From the NCBI GenBank assembly GCA_000621185.1, contig JHYZ01000023.1, positions 1 through 53,546 of the forward strand: a stretch of 53,546 nt of DNA, written 5' to 3'. Within the stretch, counting starts at the first letter, position 1. Each line of letters starts with the position of its first letter. The position numbers and the translations under genes are program-made. The notes under the pieces were generated by a model. The model had not been told where the DNA came from and did not search any database. It was given only the letters and a program-made list of their open reading frames with translations. Below are positions 9,315 through 17,887 of the stretch, piece by piece. This DNA comes from Franconibacter pulveris DSM 19144 (GTDB lineage Bacteria; Pseudomonadota; Gammaproteobacteria; Enterobacterales; Enterobacteriaceae).

Positions 9315-10228
9315 TGACAGATGTCTGGTTTGTGGTGTTACCGGGCGTACTCGCGCTGGATATGACCGGCCCGGCGGAGACGCTGCGGCTGGCGGGCGGG
9401 CGCTTTCGTCTGCACTATATTGGGCCGGACGAAGAGGTGGAAACCTCGATCGGGCTGAAAATAAGCGGCGTTGCGCCGCTGCCGGAGCACCTGCCCGCAG
9501 GCAGCCTGCTGGTGGTGCCGGGCGCGGAAGATTCAGCCCGCTGGTTCGCCACGCCGCAGGCGGAAACGGTACGCCGCTGGCTGACGCGCCAGCAGCCGCA
9601 GATCCACAGCCAGCAGCTTACGCTGGTCTGCATCTGCTCGGGCGCGTTGCTGGCCGCCCGCGCCGGGCTGATGCACGGCGTCGCCTGCACCACGCACCAC
9701 GACGTGCTGGAGCGGCTCAAGGCTGCCGCGCCGGGCGCGCTGGTGCGGGAGAACCGCATTTTTGTCGAGGACCGAGGGATCTGGACCAGCGCCGGCATTA
9801 CTTCCGGCATTGACCTCTCGCTGCACCTGATTAACCGGATCTGCGGGCCGCAGACGGCGCTGGAGGTGGCGCGAGAGATGGTGGTCTGGCTGCGCCGCTC
9901 CGGCGACGACCCGCAGCTTTCGCCCTGGCTGCGCTATCGCAACCATCTTCATCCGGCCATTCATCGCGCTCAGGATCTGCTGGCGGCCGCGCCGCAGCGC
10001 GCCTGGAGCCTGCCCGTATTAGCGGAAAAAGTACATGTCAGCCCGCGCCATCTTTCGCGGCTTTTTCAGCAGCACCTCGGCATTAGCGTGCGGGATTATC
10101 TGGAGCACCTGCGCCTTGCCGTGGCGGAACAGTGCCTGTTGCAAGGGCAAAGGACCGAGCAGGCGGCGCTGGCGGCCGGGTTCTCTTCGCCGCGCCAGTT
10201 TCATCGCGCCCGCGGTCGCGCTAGCTAA
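9311..10228 (+). CDS. GlxA-type AraC-family transcriptional regulator
   Basis: A 305-residue two-domain regulator. Residues about 3-180 form a DJ-1/PfpI (class I amidotransferase-like) domain, with the nucleophile-elbow cysteine Cys109 in [16 protein letters not shown]. Residues about 205-305 form the AraC DNA-binding domain ([20 protein letters not shown], then [16 protein letters not shown]). I chose the ATG at 9311, which overlaps the stop of the hydrolase gene; the next ATG at 9314 is also possible. A regulator coupled to an isochorismatase-like hydrolase suggests local control of one catabolic step. Its last 8 bases overlap the convergent wecH. Confidence 0.85.
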   Translation: MMTDVWFVVLPGVLALDMTGPAETLRLAGGRFRLHYIGPDEEVETSIGLKISGVAPLPEHLPAGSLLVVPGAEDSARWFATPQAETVRRWLTRQQPQIHSQQLTLVCICSGALLAARAGLMHGVACTTHHDVLERLKAAAPGALVRENRIFVEDRGIWTSAGITSGIDLSLHLINRICGPQTALEVAREMVVWLRRSGDDPQLSPWLRYRNHLHPAIHRAQDLLAAAPQRAWSLPVLAEKVHVSPRHLSRLFQQHLGISVRDYLEHLRLAVAEQCLLQGQRTEQAALAAGFSSPRQFHRARGRAS

Positions 10229-11216
10229 CCAGCCGTCGGGTATCGATGCGCTGCAACAGCACGGAAAGCAGCAGTGAGCCGGCCAGCGTCGCGCCGAATA
10301 TCCACGCGAGATCCAGCACCGGCCAGGCGGTGAATTCAATATCATGCGTGCGCAGAAAATGAATAAACAGCGCATGAAAGCCGTAAATGCCGAGCGAATG
10401 GCGGGAAATAAAGCCGAGTACCGGCAGCGGGCGTCCATCAAGCGTATTTTTCACCAGCACCAGCAGGCTGATAGCGGCGATAAACACCAGCGGGCCGCAG
10501 TAGATGTAAAAGATATCTGAGAAATTACCCTGGATTTCGAGTTGCGTATGGGTGCCGGTTGAAATCATCACCACGCATAATACGAATAAAAACGCCGCCA
10601 CCGCGCTGACCACGCCGTTTTTCGTCTCCAGCATGCCGATAGCCCGGCCAAGCAGGCCATAAAGCACGTAGTAAAAGGTATCGCCGCGAATATACAGGTT
10701 TATCGGCAGCCATTTCACCTCGTGGATGACCTGCGGCACGGTATTCGGATTGGCGATGACCCCCAGCAACACCATCAGTCCCAGAATCGTTGTGGCGTTG
10801 ACCCTTTTTACGCAGATAAGCGGTGAAAGCAGGTAGATGACTGCAATCGCGAAGAAAAACCACAGGTGATAAAAAACCGGCTTTTGAAACAGATAGATAA
10901 GCGAAAGCCGCGGGCTGATGGGCGTTAAGAGCGAAATGTAGATAAACGCGACCGTGCTATAGAACAGCAGACAGAGCGCGATGCGCAGAAAGTGGCGCTG
11001 TCCGGCGCTGCGCTCGCCGAAAAAAAGATAGCCGGAAATCATAAAAAAGAGCGGCACGCTGACGCGCGAAGCGGAGTTCAGCACGTTCGCTAAATCCCAG
11101 CTCCAGGCGCTGACCTGGCCTGAATTGGTGATGTACCAGGTGGTGGTGTGAATCATCACCACCATCAGGCAGGCGATGCCGCGCAGGTTATCTATCCAGT
11201 TAATTTTTTGCTGCAT
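10221..11216 (-). CDS. wecH: Membrane O-acetyltransferase WecH (YiaH)
   Basis: A 331-residue acyltransferase-3 family membrane protein, identical in length to E. coli WecH, which O-acetylates enterobacterial common antigen. The family hallmark is near the N-terminus ([20 protein letters not shown]), with about ten hydrophobic segments and a C-terminal [17 protein letters not shown] chose [10 protein letters not shown] as start rather than an ATG 44 codons upstream, on the basis of the homologue. It ends tail-to-tail with the GlxA-type regulator, overlapping by 8 bp with no terminator between them. Confidence 0.93.
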   Translation of the reverse strand: MQQKINWIDNLRGIACLMVVMIHTTTWYITNSGQVSAWSWDLANVLNSASRVSVPLFFMISGYLFFGERSAGQRHFLRIALCLLFYSTVAFIYISLLTPISPRLSLIYLFQKPVFYHLWFFFAIAVIYLLSPLICVKRVNATTILGLMVLLGVIANPNTVPQVIHEVKWLPINLYIRGDTFYYVLYGLLGRAIGMLETKNGVVSAVAAFLFVLCVVMISTGTHTQLEIQGNFSDIFYIYCGPLVFIAAISLLVLVKNTLDGRPLPVLGFISRHSLGIYGFHALFIHFLRTHDIEFTAWPVLDLAWIFGATLAGSLLLSVLLQRIDTRRLVS

Positions 11217-11390
11217 GCCATCCTCTGTACCATCTTTATTCTCTGGTGGCGTCATCCGCCCGGAACAATCTGAGTTTAGCGCTGGCCGGTTGCCTGCGGT
11301 TGCGGGGTTTCGCACAATGCGGCCCCTTTCTGTGACGGACCACGGCATAAACGCGGAAAGGTCGATACTTTAACATGGAGATAACAAGTA

Positions 11391-11705
11391 ATGGCGAAGC
11401 GGTTTCTCTGTATGGTGCTGGTGACCTCCGTTCTGACGACAGGCTGCATGATGCAGCAATCAGAGCCGCAGCATGCCCAGAACGCGCAAAAGACGCATTT
11501 AACCGCGGCGCGTTCGCTGGATATGGAGCAACTGTGCAAAGGGGAAGCTGCGCACCGTTACAACACCGGGCCGCAGCAGGTTAACGTCGTCGGGTTCGAT
11601 ACTTTTCAGGGAAGCTATGAATTACGCGGCTACACCGCTCGCGAAGAGGGATTTACCTGCTCTTTTGACGCTGACGGTCGCTTTTTACACCTTTCCATGC
11701 GCTAG
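11391..11705 (+). CDS. ysaB: Small lipoprotein YsaB
   Basis: A 104-residue exported lipoprotein. The signal peptide ends in a lipobox, LTTGC, with Cys19 as the lipidation site. The C-terminal half (YNTGPQQVNVVGFDTFQGSY, later CSFDADGRFLHLSMR) matches E. coli YsaB, which occupies the same place beside glyQ. The function is unknown. A GGAG precedes the start ATG by 12 bases. Confidence 0.88.
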   Translation: MAKRFLCMVLVTSVLTTGCMMQQSEPQHAQNAQKTHLTAARSLDMEQLCKGEAAHRYNTGPQQVNVVGFDTFQGSYELRGYTAREEGFTCSFDADGRFLHLSMR

Positions 11706-11823
11706 CACCTCACTCTTCCTTCAACAGCCGGGTTTTGTACGCGGATCCGGGCTGTATATCTTGCGGTCAATGGGTATACTGACCGCTTCCCTATAAAACC
11801 ACTCGTATCGCGTGCGAAATTAT

Positions 11824-12735
11824 ATGCAAAAGTTTGATACCAGGACCTTTCAGGGCCTGATTCTGACGCTTCAGGATTACTGGGCTCGCCAGGGCTGCAC
11901 CATCGTTCAACCTTTGGACATGGAAGTCGGCGCCGGAACGTCTCACCCCATGACCTGCCTGCGGGCGCTCGGACCTGAGCCTATCGCGGCGGCTTATGTA
12001 CAGCCTTCCCGCCGTCCCACCGACGGCCGTTACGGCGAAAACCCGAACCGCTTACAGCACTACTACCAGTTCCAGGTGATCATCAAGCCGTCGCCGGACA
12101 ACATTCAGGAGCTTTACCTGGGCTCGCTGAAAGAGCTGGGCATGGACCCGACCATTCACGATATCCGCTTCGTTGAAGACAACTGGGAAAACCCGACGCT
12201 GGGCGCCTGGGGTCTCGGCTGGGAAGTGTGGCTCAATGGTATGGAAGTCACTCAGTTCACCTATTTCCAGCAGGTAGGCGGTCTGGAGTGCAAGCCGGTT
12301 ACGGGTGAGATCACTTACGGTCTTGAGCGTCTGGCAATGTATATCCAGGGTGTCGACAGCGTTTACGATCTGGTGTGGAGCGACGGCCCGCTGGGTAAAA
12401 CTACCTACGGCGACGTGTTCCATCAGAACGAAGTAGAGCAGTCCACCTACAACTTTGAATACGCGGATGTGGATTTCCTCTTCACCTGCTTTGAGCAGTA
12501 CGAGAAAGAAGCGCAGCAGCTGCTGGCGCTGGAAACGCCGCTGCCGCTGCCAGCCTACGAACGTATCCTGAAAGCCGCGCACAGCTTCAACCTGCTGGAT
12601 GCCCGCAAAGCCATCTCGGTAACCGAGCGCCAGCGCTACATTCTGCGTATCCGTACGCTGACCAAAGCTGTGGCTGAGGCCTACTACGCTTCCCGTGAAG
12701 CGCTGGGCTTCCCGATGTGCAACAGGAATAAATAA
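11824..12735 (+). CDS. glyQ: Glycyl-tRNA synthetase alpha subunit GlyQ
   Basis: The 303-residue alpha chain of the heterotetrameric (alpha2-beta2) class II glycyl-tRNA synthetase. It carries the class II catalytic core that activates glycine. It matches E. coli GlyQ over its whole length ([53 protein letters not shown]). I chose MQKFDTRTF as start; an in-frame GTG four codons upstream is less likely. It is followed after 9 bases by glyS, forming the usual operon. Confidence 0.97.
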   Translation: MQKFDTRTFQGLILTLQDYWARQGCTIVQPLDMEVGAGTSHPMTCLRALGPEPIAAAYVQPSRRPTDGRYGENPNRLQHYYQFQVIIKPSPDNIQELYLGSLKELGMDPTIHDIRFVEDNWENPTLGAWGLGWEVWLNGMEVTQFTYFQQVGGLECKPVTGEITYGLERLAMYIQGVDSVYDLVWSDGPLGKTTYGDVFHQNEVEQSTYNFEYADVDFLFTCFEQYEKEAQQLLALETPLPLPAYERILKAAHSFNLLDARKAISVTERQRYILRIRTLTKAVAEAYYASREALGFPMCNRNK

Positions 12736-12744
12736 GAGGCTGCC

Positions 12745-14814
12745 ATGTCTGAAAAAACTTTTCTGGTGGAGATTGGCACTGAAGAGCTGCCGCCAAAAGC
12801 CCTGCGCAGCCTTGCGGAATCTTTTGCTGCGAACTTCACGGCTGAACTGGACGCTGCGGGCCTCGCCCATGGCGAGGTGAAATGGTACGCGGCGCCGCGC
12901 CGCCTGGCGGTGAAAGTGGCGAGCCTCGCCGCTTCTCAGCCCGACCGCGAAGTGGAAAAGCGCGGCCCGGCCGTGTCGGCGGCGTTTGACGCTGAAGGCA
13001 AGCCGAGCAAAGCGGCGGAAGGCTGGGCGCGAGGCTGCGGCATTACCGTCGACCAGGCGGAACGCCTGACCACCGACAAAGGCGAATGGCTGCTTTATCG
13101 CGCCCACGTGAAGGGCGAAAGCGTGCAGGCGCTGTTGCCGAATATGGTCAGCACCGCGCTCTCTAAGCTGCCGATTCCCAAACTGATGCGCTGGGGCGAT
13201 TCCGACGTCCAGTTCGTGCGTCCGGTGCATACGGTCACCCTGCTGCTGGGCGACGAGGTCGTGCCCGCCACCGTGCTCGGCATCGATTCTGACCGCGTGA
13301 TCCGCGGCCACCGCTTTATGGGCGAGCCGGAATTCACGTTGGAGAACGCCGATCAGTATCCGGAAATCCTGCTGGAGCGCGGCAAAGTGATCGCGGATTA
13401 CGAAGCGCGTAAAGCGAAGATCAAAGCAGACGCCGAAGCGGCGGCCCGTCAGATTGGCGGCAACGCCGACTTAAGCGACAGCCTGCTGGAAGAAGTCGCC
13501 TCGCTGGTGGAATGGCCGGTGGTGCTGACGGCGAAATTCGAAGAGAAATTCCTCGCGGTGCCTGCCGAGGCGCTGGTCTACACCATGAAAGGCGACCAGA
13601 AATACTTCCCGGTTTACGGCAACGACGGCAAGCTGCTGCCGCACTTCATCTTTGTGGCGAACATTGAGTCTAAAGATCCGCAGCAGATTATCTCCGGTAA
13701 CGAAAAAGTGGTGCGCCCGCGTCTGGCGGATGCGGAGTTCTTCTTCAATACCGACCGCAAAAAGCGTCTGGAAGACCATCTGCCGCGCCTGGAAACCGTG
13801 CTGTTCCAGCAGCAACTCGGCACCCTGCGCGATAAAACCGACCGCATTCAGGCGCTCGCTGGCTGGATTGCCGGGCAGACTGGCGCAGACGTTAACCACG
13901 CGACCCGCGCAGGCCTGCTCTCCAAATGCGACCTGATGACCAACATGGTGTTCGAGTTTACCGACACCCAGGGCGTGATGGGGATGCACTACGCGCGTCA
14001 CGACGGCGAAGCCGAAGATGTGGCGGTTGCGCTGAACGAGCAGTACCAGCCGCGCTTTGCGGGCGATGACCTGCCTTCTAACCCGGTCGCCTGCGCACTG
14101 GCGATTGCCGACAAAATGGATACCCTGGCGGGCATCTTCGGCATCGGCCAGCATCCGAAAGGGGATAAAGACCCGTTCGCGCTGCGCCGCGCCGCGCTTG
14201 GCGTGCTGCGTATTATCGTTGAGAAAAACCTGCCGCTCGATCTGCAAACGCTGACCGAAGAAGCGGTGCGCCTCTACGGTAGCAAGCTTACCAATGCTAA
14301 CGTGGTGGATGACGTCATCGACTTCATGCTGGGCCGCTTCCGCGCCTGGTATCAGGAAGAAGGTCACAGCGTGGATACCATCCAGGCGGTGCTGGCGCGT
14401 CGTCCGACCAAACCGGCGGATTTCGACGCTCGCATGAAGGCGGTATCGCACTTCCGCACGCTGGAAGAGGCCGCTGCGCTGGCCGCCGCCAACAAGCGTG
14501 TTTCCAACATCCTTGCGAAGTCGACCGAACCGCTGAACGAGACGGTTCACGCTTCAGTGCTCAAAGAGCCGGCGGAGATTAAGCTTGCGGGTAACCTTGT
14601 TGTGCTGCGCGATAAGCTGCAACCCTATTTCGCCGAAGGGCGTTACCAGGATGCGCTGATTGAGCTTGCCGCCCTGCGCGAGCCGGTGGATGAGTTCTTC
14701 GACAAAGTGATGGTGAACGCGCAAGAGCACGAGGTGCGCATCAACCGCCTGACGCTGCTTGCAAAACTGCGCGAGCTATTCTTGCAGGTGGCGGATATCT
14801 CGCTGCTGCAATAA
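12745..14814 (+). CDS. glyS: Glycyl-tRNA synthetase beta subunit GlyS
   Basis: The 689-residue beta chain, needed for tRNA-Gly recognition and for assembly with GlyQ. The characteristic N-terminus [19 protein letters not shown] and the stretches [14 protein letters not shown] and [20 protein letters not shown] are present. The C-terminal part resembles a DALR-type anticodon-binding region. The length equals that of E. coli. A terminator follows 9 bases after the stop. Confidence 0.97.
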   Translation: MSEKTFLVEIGTEELPPKALRSLAESFAANFTAELDAAGLAHGEVKWYAAPRRLAVKVASLAASQPDREVEKRGPAVSAAFDAEGKPSKAAEGWARGCGITVDQAERLTTDKGEWLLYRAHVKGESVQALLPNMVSTALSKLPIPKLMRWGDSDVQFVRPVHTVTLLLGDEVVPATVLGIDSDRVIRGHRFMGEPEFTLENADQYPEILLERGKVIADYEARKAKIKADAEAAARQIGGNADLSDSLLEEVASLVEWPVVLTAKFEEKFLAVPAEALVYTMKGDQKYFPVYGNDGKLLPHFIFVANIESKDPQQIISGNEKVVRPRLADAEFFFNTDRKKRLEDHLPRLETVLFQQQLGTLRDKTDRIQALAGWIAGQTGADVNHATRAGLLSKCDLMTNMVFEFTDTQGVMGMHYARHDGEAEDVAVALNEQYQPRFAGDDLPSNPVACALAIADKMDTLAGIFGIGQHPKGDKDPFALRRAALGVLRIIVEKNLPLDLQTLTEEAVRLYGSKLTNANVVDDVIDFMLGRFRAWYQEEGHSVDTIQAVLARRPTKPADFDARMKAVSHFRTLEEAAALAAANKRVSNILAKSTEPLNETVHASVLKEPAEIKLAGNLVVLRDKLQPYFAEGRYQDALIELAALREPVDEFFDKVMVNAQEHEVRINRLTLLAKLRELFLQVADISLLQ

Positions 14815-14822
14815 GCCTGATG

Positions 14823-14847
14823 AAACCCGCCGCAAGGCGGGTTTTTT
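14823..14847 (+). terminator. Rho-independent terminator after glyS
   Basis: AAACCCGCC pairs with GGCGGGTTT around a GCAA loop, and the T run continues after the stem. It ends glyQS. The start of the next gene lies only 15 bases beyond the stem. Confidence 0.85.
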
Positions 14848-14861
14848 ATGTGAGGGATAAC

Positions 14862-15563
14862 ATGAAATTAGCCTTAACACTGGCGCTGGCAGGGATGTTC
14901 AGCGCGCCACTGTACGCGGCGGACGATACAACGCGCTTTATCAACAAGCACTACCAGCCTCTCTCTGTCGGGGAGTGGCGCAAAGCCGATACGCCGGGTT
15001 TTGTGTATCGCCGCTGTCTTGATAAGCCCATCAGCGCGCAGCAGCGAATCCTCGTGATGTGCGGCGAAGGCGATAACGCTAACAGCGCTGGCGCCGACAG
15101 CGGCTATTTCGATATCTGGTATCTGACCGGGGATAAAGCGATAAGCCTGGCGGGCGAGCAGGGCGCCGGGCGTTACGGCCAGTCTGGCGACGTGCAGGCG
15201 GTGCGAATGGGCGACCAGTGGGGCGTTGTGACGAAAACCGGCTATTCGCTTCAGGGCTTCACCCAGGATTTTGAGCGTTACTACGTTCGGCTTGGTGAGC
15301 GAATCGCCAACGTGGCGACCGTAACGGTGTACTCCGATAACCTGGGCTTCTGCGATGTCACGGAAAAAGCGGGCTGCAAGCAGGATGAACTGAAGGTGAA
15401 GGTGGGATTTGGCGAAATGCATGCCGGACAACGTTTGCCGGACATGAAGCTTACGGCAAAAGGCAAACTTGCAGGCGAAGCGATGAATAAAAGCTGGTTG
15501 CTGACTTTTGATGAAAAAACGCAGCGCTATCCTGTGCCGGAAGTGCTTAATATCGGCTACTAA
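14862..15563 (+). CDS. Exported protein of unknown function
   Basis: A 233-residue protein I do not recognise. Residues 1-19 are a clear signal peptide ending APLYAA, so it is probably periplasmic. The mature part has two closely spaced cysteine pairs (near RRCLDKP and VMCGEGD; then LGFCDVTEKAGCKQD) that could form disulfides. The sequence is mostly beta-like with many glycines and tyrosines. It lies directly downstream of the glyS terminator and upstream of a second terminator. It may have a weak promoter of its own or depend on read-through. In E. coli this place downstream of glyS is taken by IS and hokA sequences. Confidence 0.75.
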   Translation: MKLALTLALAGMFSAPLYAADDTTRFINKHYQPLSVGEWRKADTPGFVYRRCLDKPISAQQRILVMCGEGDNANSAGADSGYFDIWYLTGDKAISLAGEQGAGRYGQSGDVQAVRMGDQWGVVTKTGYSLQGFTQDFERYYVRLGERIANVATVTVYSDNLGFCDVTEKAGCKQDELKVKVGFGEMHAGQRLPDMKLTAKGKLAGEAMNKSWLLTFDEKTQRYPVPEVLNIGY

Positions 15564-15570
15564 AAACAGA

Positions 15571-15603
15571 AAACCCCGCTTCAGATGGCGGGGTTTATTT
15601 TTT
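15571..15603. terminator. Terminator after the exported protein gene
   Basis: AAACCCCGC (15571-15579) pairs with GCGGGGTTT (15588-15596), followed by a T-rich run. It lies between the unknown exported gene and convergent yiaG and could serve both directions, because A runs also precede the stem. Confidence 0.75.
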
Positions 15604-15639
15604 TACTTTTTTTAAAACGTTCAAATCAAACAGACCGGA

Positions 15640-15930
15640 TTATTCCATCAGCTGCTGACTTAGCTTCGGGTTGGCCTGAATCAGGCGCATCAGCTTAAGT
15701 TCAGTACTGGAAGGTTTTACGCGTTTTGATTCCCATTCCTGCACCATGGCGACGCTGACGCCCATTACACGGGCAAGTTCAGCCGTTTTCAGCCCCATGC
15801 TCTTACGCAGTTTTTCAAATTCTGAGAAGGCATTAGGTTTCTGCGCCGGGGTAACTTTTGGTGGTACGTCCTTAAATACAATCTGCTCAAGGCTGCTGAG
15901 CAGCTCAGCCATAGGCTCTTTATATTCCAT
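15640..15930 (-). CDS. yiaG: HTH-type regulator YiaG
   Basis: A 96-residue XRE-type DNA-binding protein, the same length and sequence type as E. coli YiaG. The N-terminal MEYKEPMAELLSSLEQIVF and the C-terminal helix-turn-helix (LKTAELARVMGVSVAMVQEW, then KPSSTELKLMRLIQ) are clear. Domain databases tend to place it near HigA/NadS-type antitoxins, but no toxin gene is adjacent. I chose the start preceded by GGAG 6 bases upstream rather than an ATG seven codons earlier. It marks the conserved side of the junction with the inserted metabolic block. Confidence 0.88.
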   Translation of the reverse strand: MEYKEPMAELLSSLEQIVFKDVPPKVTPAQKPNAFSEFEKLRKSMGLKTAELARVMGVSVAMVQEWESKRVKPSSTELKLMRLIQANPKLSQQLME

Positions 15931-16180
15931 TGAGAACTCCTCATACATCACACAGCGGGATCGTGAACTTCTAAGAAGCTTCTTAAGGATAGTTCGGAAA
16001 ATATAAAATGCGCCTGCGCCTGTTAATTAATTTTGCAATTGATGCTTTTTTATGCTTACTGAGTGCTTCAATAAGCATTTTAGATGATGTTAACTGCCTG
16101 AATAATCAGTTAACCCGTTGAGCTAAGTATAAATTTGTAAATCGTTATGCGGGCGGCGAATAACCGCCCGCCGCGTAGCG

Positions 16181-17554
16181 TTACGCCTTTTGCGCCGCTT
16201 TATCGAGCCGATTGTCAGCTACCCGCTCTTCTTTCGGGCGCCGCAGGCTGGCGTAATATTTCACCATCAGCGCCAGCGCGGAAAGCGCCGCCGGGATTGC
16301 CAGCAGCATAAAGATAGTGCGGAAAGCGAGTTCGGCCTGCATTAAAAATGCGCCGCTGAAAGCGCCCAGGATGCCGCCGAAGCGGCCCAGGCCAAGCATC
16401 CAGGCCACGCCCGTCGCCCGTCCCTGAGTCGGGTAAAAGCCCGCCGCCAGCGCCGGCATGGAAGACTGCGCGCCGTTCATGATGGTGCCGGCGATAAACA
16501 CCATGACGCCCATCAGCGCCAGGCTGCTCGTCGAGAAGCCCACCAGGCAGACGAAAAGCCCGGTCAGCAGGTAACCCACCGCCACCACTTTGTTCGGGTT
16601 CAGCTTGTCCATCAGCGCGCCGATAATCAGCACGCCAATCCCGCCGCCAAGCGGGAAGAGGGCGGTAATGATAGACGCCTGGCTTAAGCTCGCGCCGGTT
16701 TCACGAATAAGCAGCGGCAGCCAGGAGGTCAGCAGATAGAAAATCAGCAGGCCCATAAAGTAGGTGAGGCAGAGCATCAGCGTGCCGACCAGATAGCGCG
16801 GCGAGAAGATAACCCCGAGCGCCGATTTCTCCTGCACCTGGCCGGGTTCATGCAGCACGAAATGGCTCTGTTCCGGCAAGGGCGCGATGCGCCGGAGAAT
16901 GGCGGCGATGTGCGGCTGCGGTTTGTTGTGCACCACCAGATAGCGCGCCGATTCCGGCAGCAGGAAAATCAGCACCACGGCGAGCATCAGCGGCATCACG
17001 CCGCCCAGCACCAGCACGCTCTGCCAGCCGTAATGGGGGATAAGCCAGGCGGAGATAAAACCGCCCATCGATGAGCCTATCGGGAAGCCGACAAACATCA
17101 GGTTAACCAGCAGCGCGCGTTTGCGCTCCGGCGCATATTCCGACATCAGCGTGGCAGCGTTCGGCATCGCCGCGCCAAGCCCCAGGCCGGTTAAAAAGCG
17201 CAGCAGCGCCAGCTGGTTAAGCGAACTGGCGAAGGCGGTGAGCAGGCTAAAGCCGCCGAACACCAGAATGGAGAGCACCAGCACCTTCTTGCGTCCGATG
17301 CGGTCCGCCATCGGCCCGGCGGTAAGCGCGCCGAAAGCGAGCCCGACCAGGGCTGCGCTCATCACCGGGCCGAGCGCCGATTTCTCCACGCCCCACTCCT
17401 GCACAAGGTCGGAGGCGATAAAGCCGATAATGGCGGTGTCGAAGCCATCCAGCGCCACGGTAATAAAGCAGAGTACGAGGATCATCCACTGGTAACGGGA
17501 AAAAGGATGCTCGTTGATAAACGTCTGAATATCAGTAGTCGTTTTGTTTGTCAT
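16181..17554 (-). CDS. MFS transporter of the aromatic acid:H+ symporter family
   Basis: A 457-residue transporter with 12 predicted membrane segments. The AAHS-family signature LDGFDTAIIGFIASDL is in the first segment, and the MFS loop motif GPMADRIGRKK follows segment 2. PESARYLV is after segment 6. It belongs with PcaK, BenK, VanK and MhpT, which import hydroxybenzoates, protocatechuate or phenylpropionates. The exact substrate is not determinable. No ring-cleavage genes are in the window. Two palindromes of the IclR type lie upstream of its start. It is leftward like the carboxylase operon but separated by 333 bp. Confidence 0.88.
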   Translation of the reverse strand: MTNKTTTDIQTFINEHPFSRYQWMILVLCFITVALDGFDTAIIGFIASDLVQEWGVEKSALGPVMSAALVGLAFGALTAGPMADRIGRKKVLVLSILVFGGFSLLTAFASSLNQLALLRFLTGLGLGAAMPNAATLMSEYAPERKRALLVNLMFVGFPIGSSMGGFISAWLIPHYGWQSVLVLGGVMPLMLAVVLIFLLPESARYLVVHNKPQPHIAAILRRIAPLPEQSHFVLHEPGQVQEKSALGVIFSPRYLVGTLMLCLTYFMGLLIFYLLTSWLPLLIRETGASLSQASIITALFPLGGGIGVLIIGALMDKLNPNKVVAVGYLLTGLFVCLVGFSTSSLALMGVMVFIAGTIMNGAQSSMPALAAGFYPTQGRATGVAWMLGLGRFGGILGAFSGAFLMQAELAFRTIFMLLAIPAALSALALMVKYYASLRRPKEERVADNRLDKAAQKA

Positions 17555-17887
17555 AGGGCACGTCCTGCTGGGGCGGGCGCAGGCAACAGAGGTAAGGGTG
17601 TCGGGCGCCGCCGGAGTTGACCTGTTATGTTCGATTATCGAACAGTCATTCGTTAATCGTTCATTTAATCAAACCATTGCGCTGGCGTTCCGGCAATCAT
17701 GCGCGCCGCGTAAGCGTGCGATAATCGTACGATCCGGCGCCTGAGTGACGATATTAAGCGGCCATTATATTGATAAATAAAAGATTAAAGCAGAAGCGAG
17801 GCGGTAAAACCGGGAGGCGGATTTGTGATGGACTTAACGAACTATTAACATTTCACGCCAGGCCTCCCTGCCCGGCGTAAAAGCGCG
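17555..17887. promoter_or_regulatory. Intergenic region with two IclR-type palindromes
   Basis: This 333-bp gap lies upstream of the MFS transporter gene and downstream of the carboxylase gene. It contains a perfect 17-bp palindrome TGTTCGATTATCGAACA (17628-17644), a nearby imperfect repeat (TTCGTTAATCGTTCA, about 17649-17663) and a near-perfect palindrome CGTGCGATAATCGTACG (17715-17731). These resemble operators of the PcaU/PcaR/PobR branch of IclR regulators. No iclR-type gene is in the window, so the regulator would act in trans. No coding sequence is seen in the gap. Confidence 0.65.

Noticed and set aside
12052-13311. A 419-codon minus-strand frame across glyQ and glyS
   Set aside because: It spans two essential genes on the other strand and has no family features.
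15640-15930. Antitoxin of a toxin-antitoxin pair
   Set aside because: The helix-turn-helix resembles HigA/NadS, but the protein matches YiaG along its full length and no toxin gene is adjacent.
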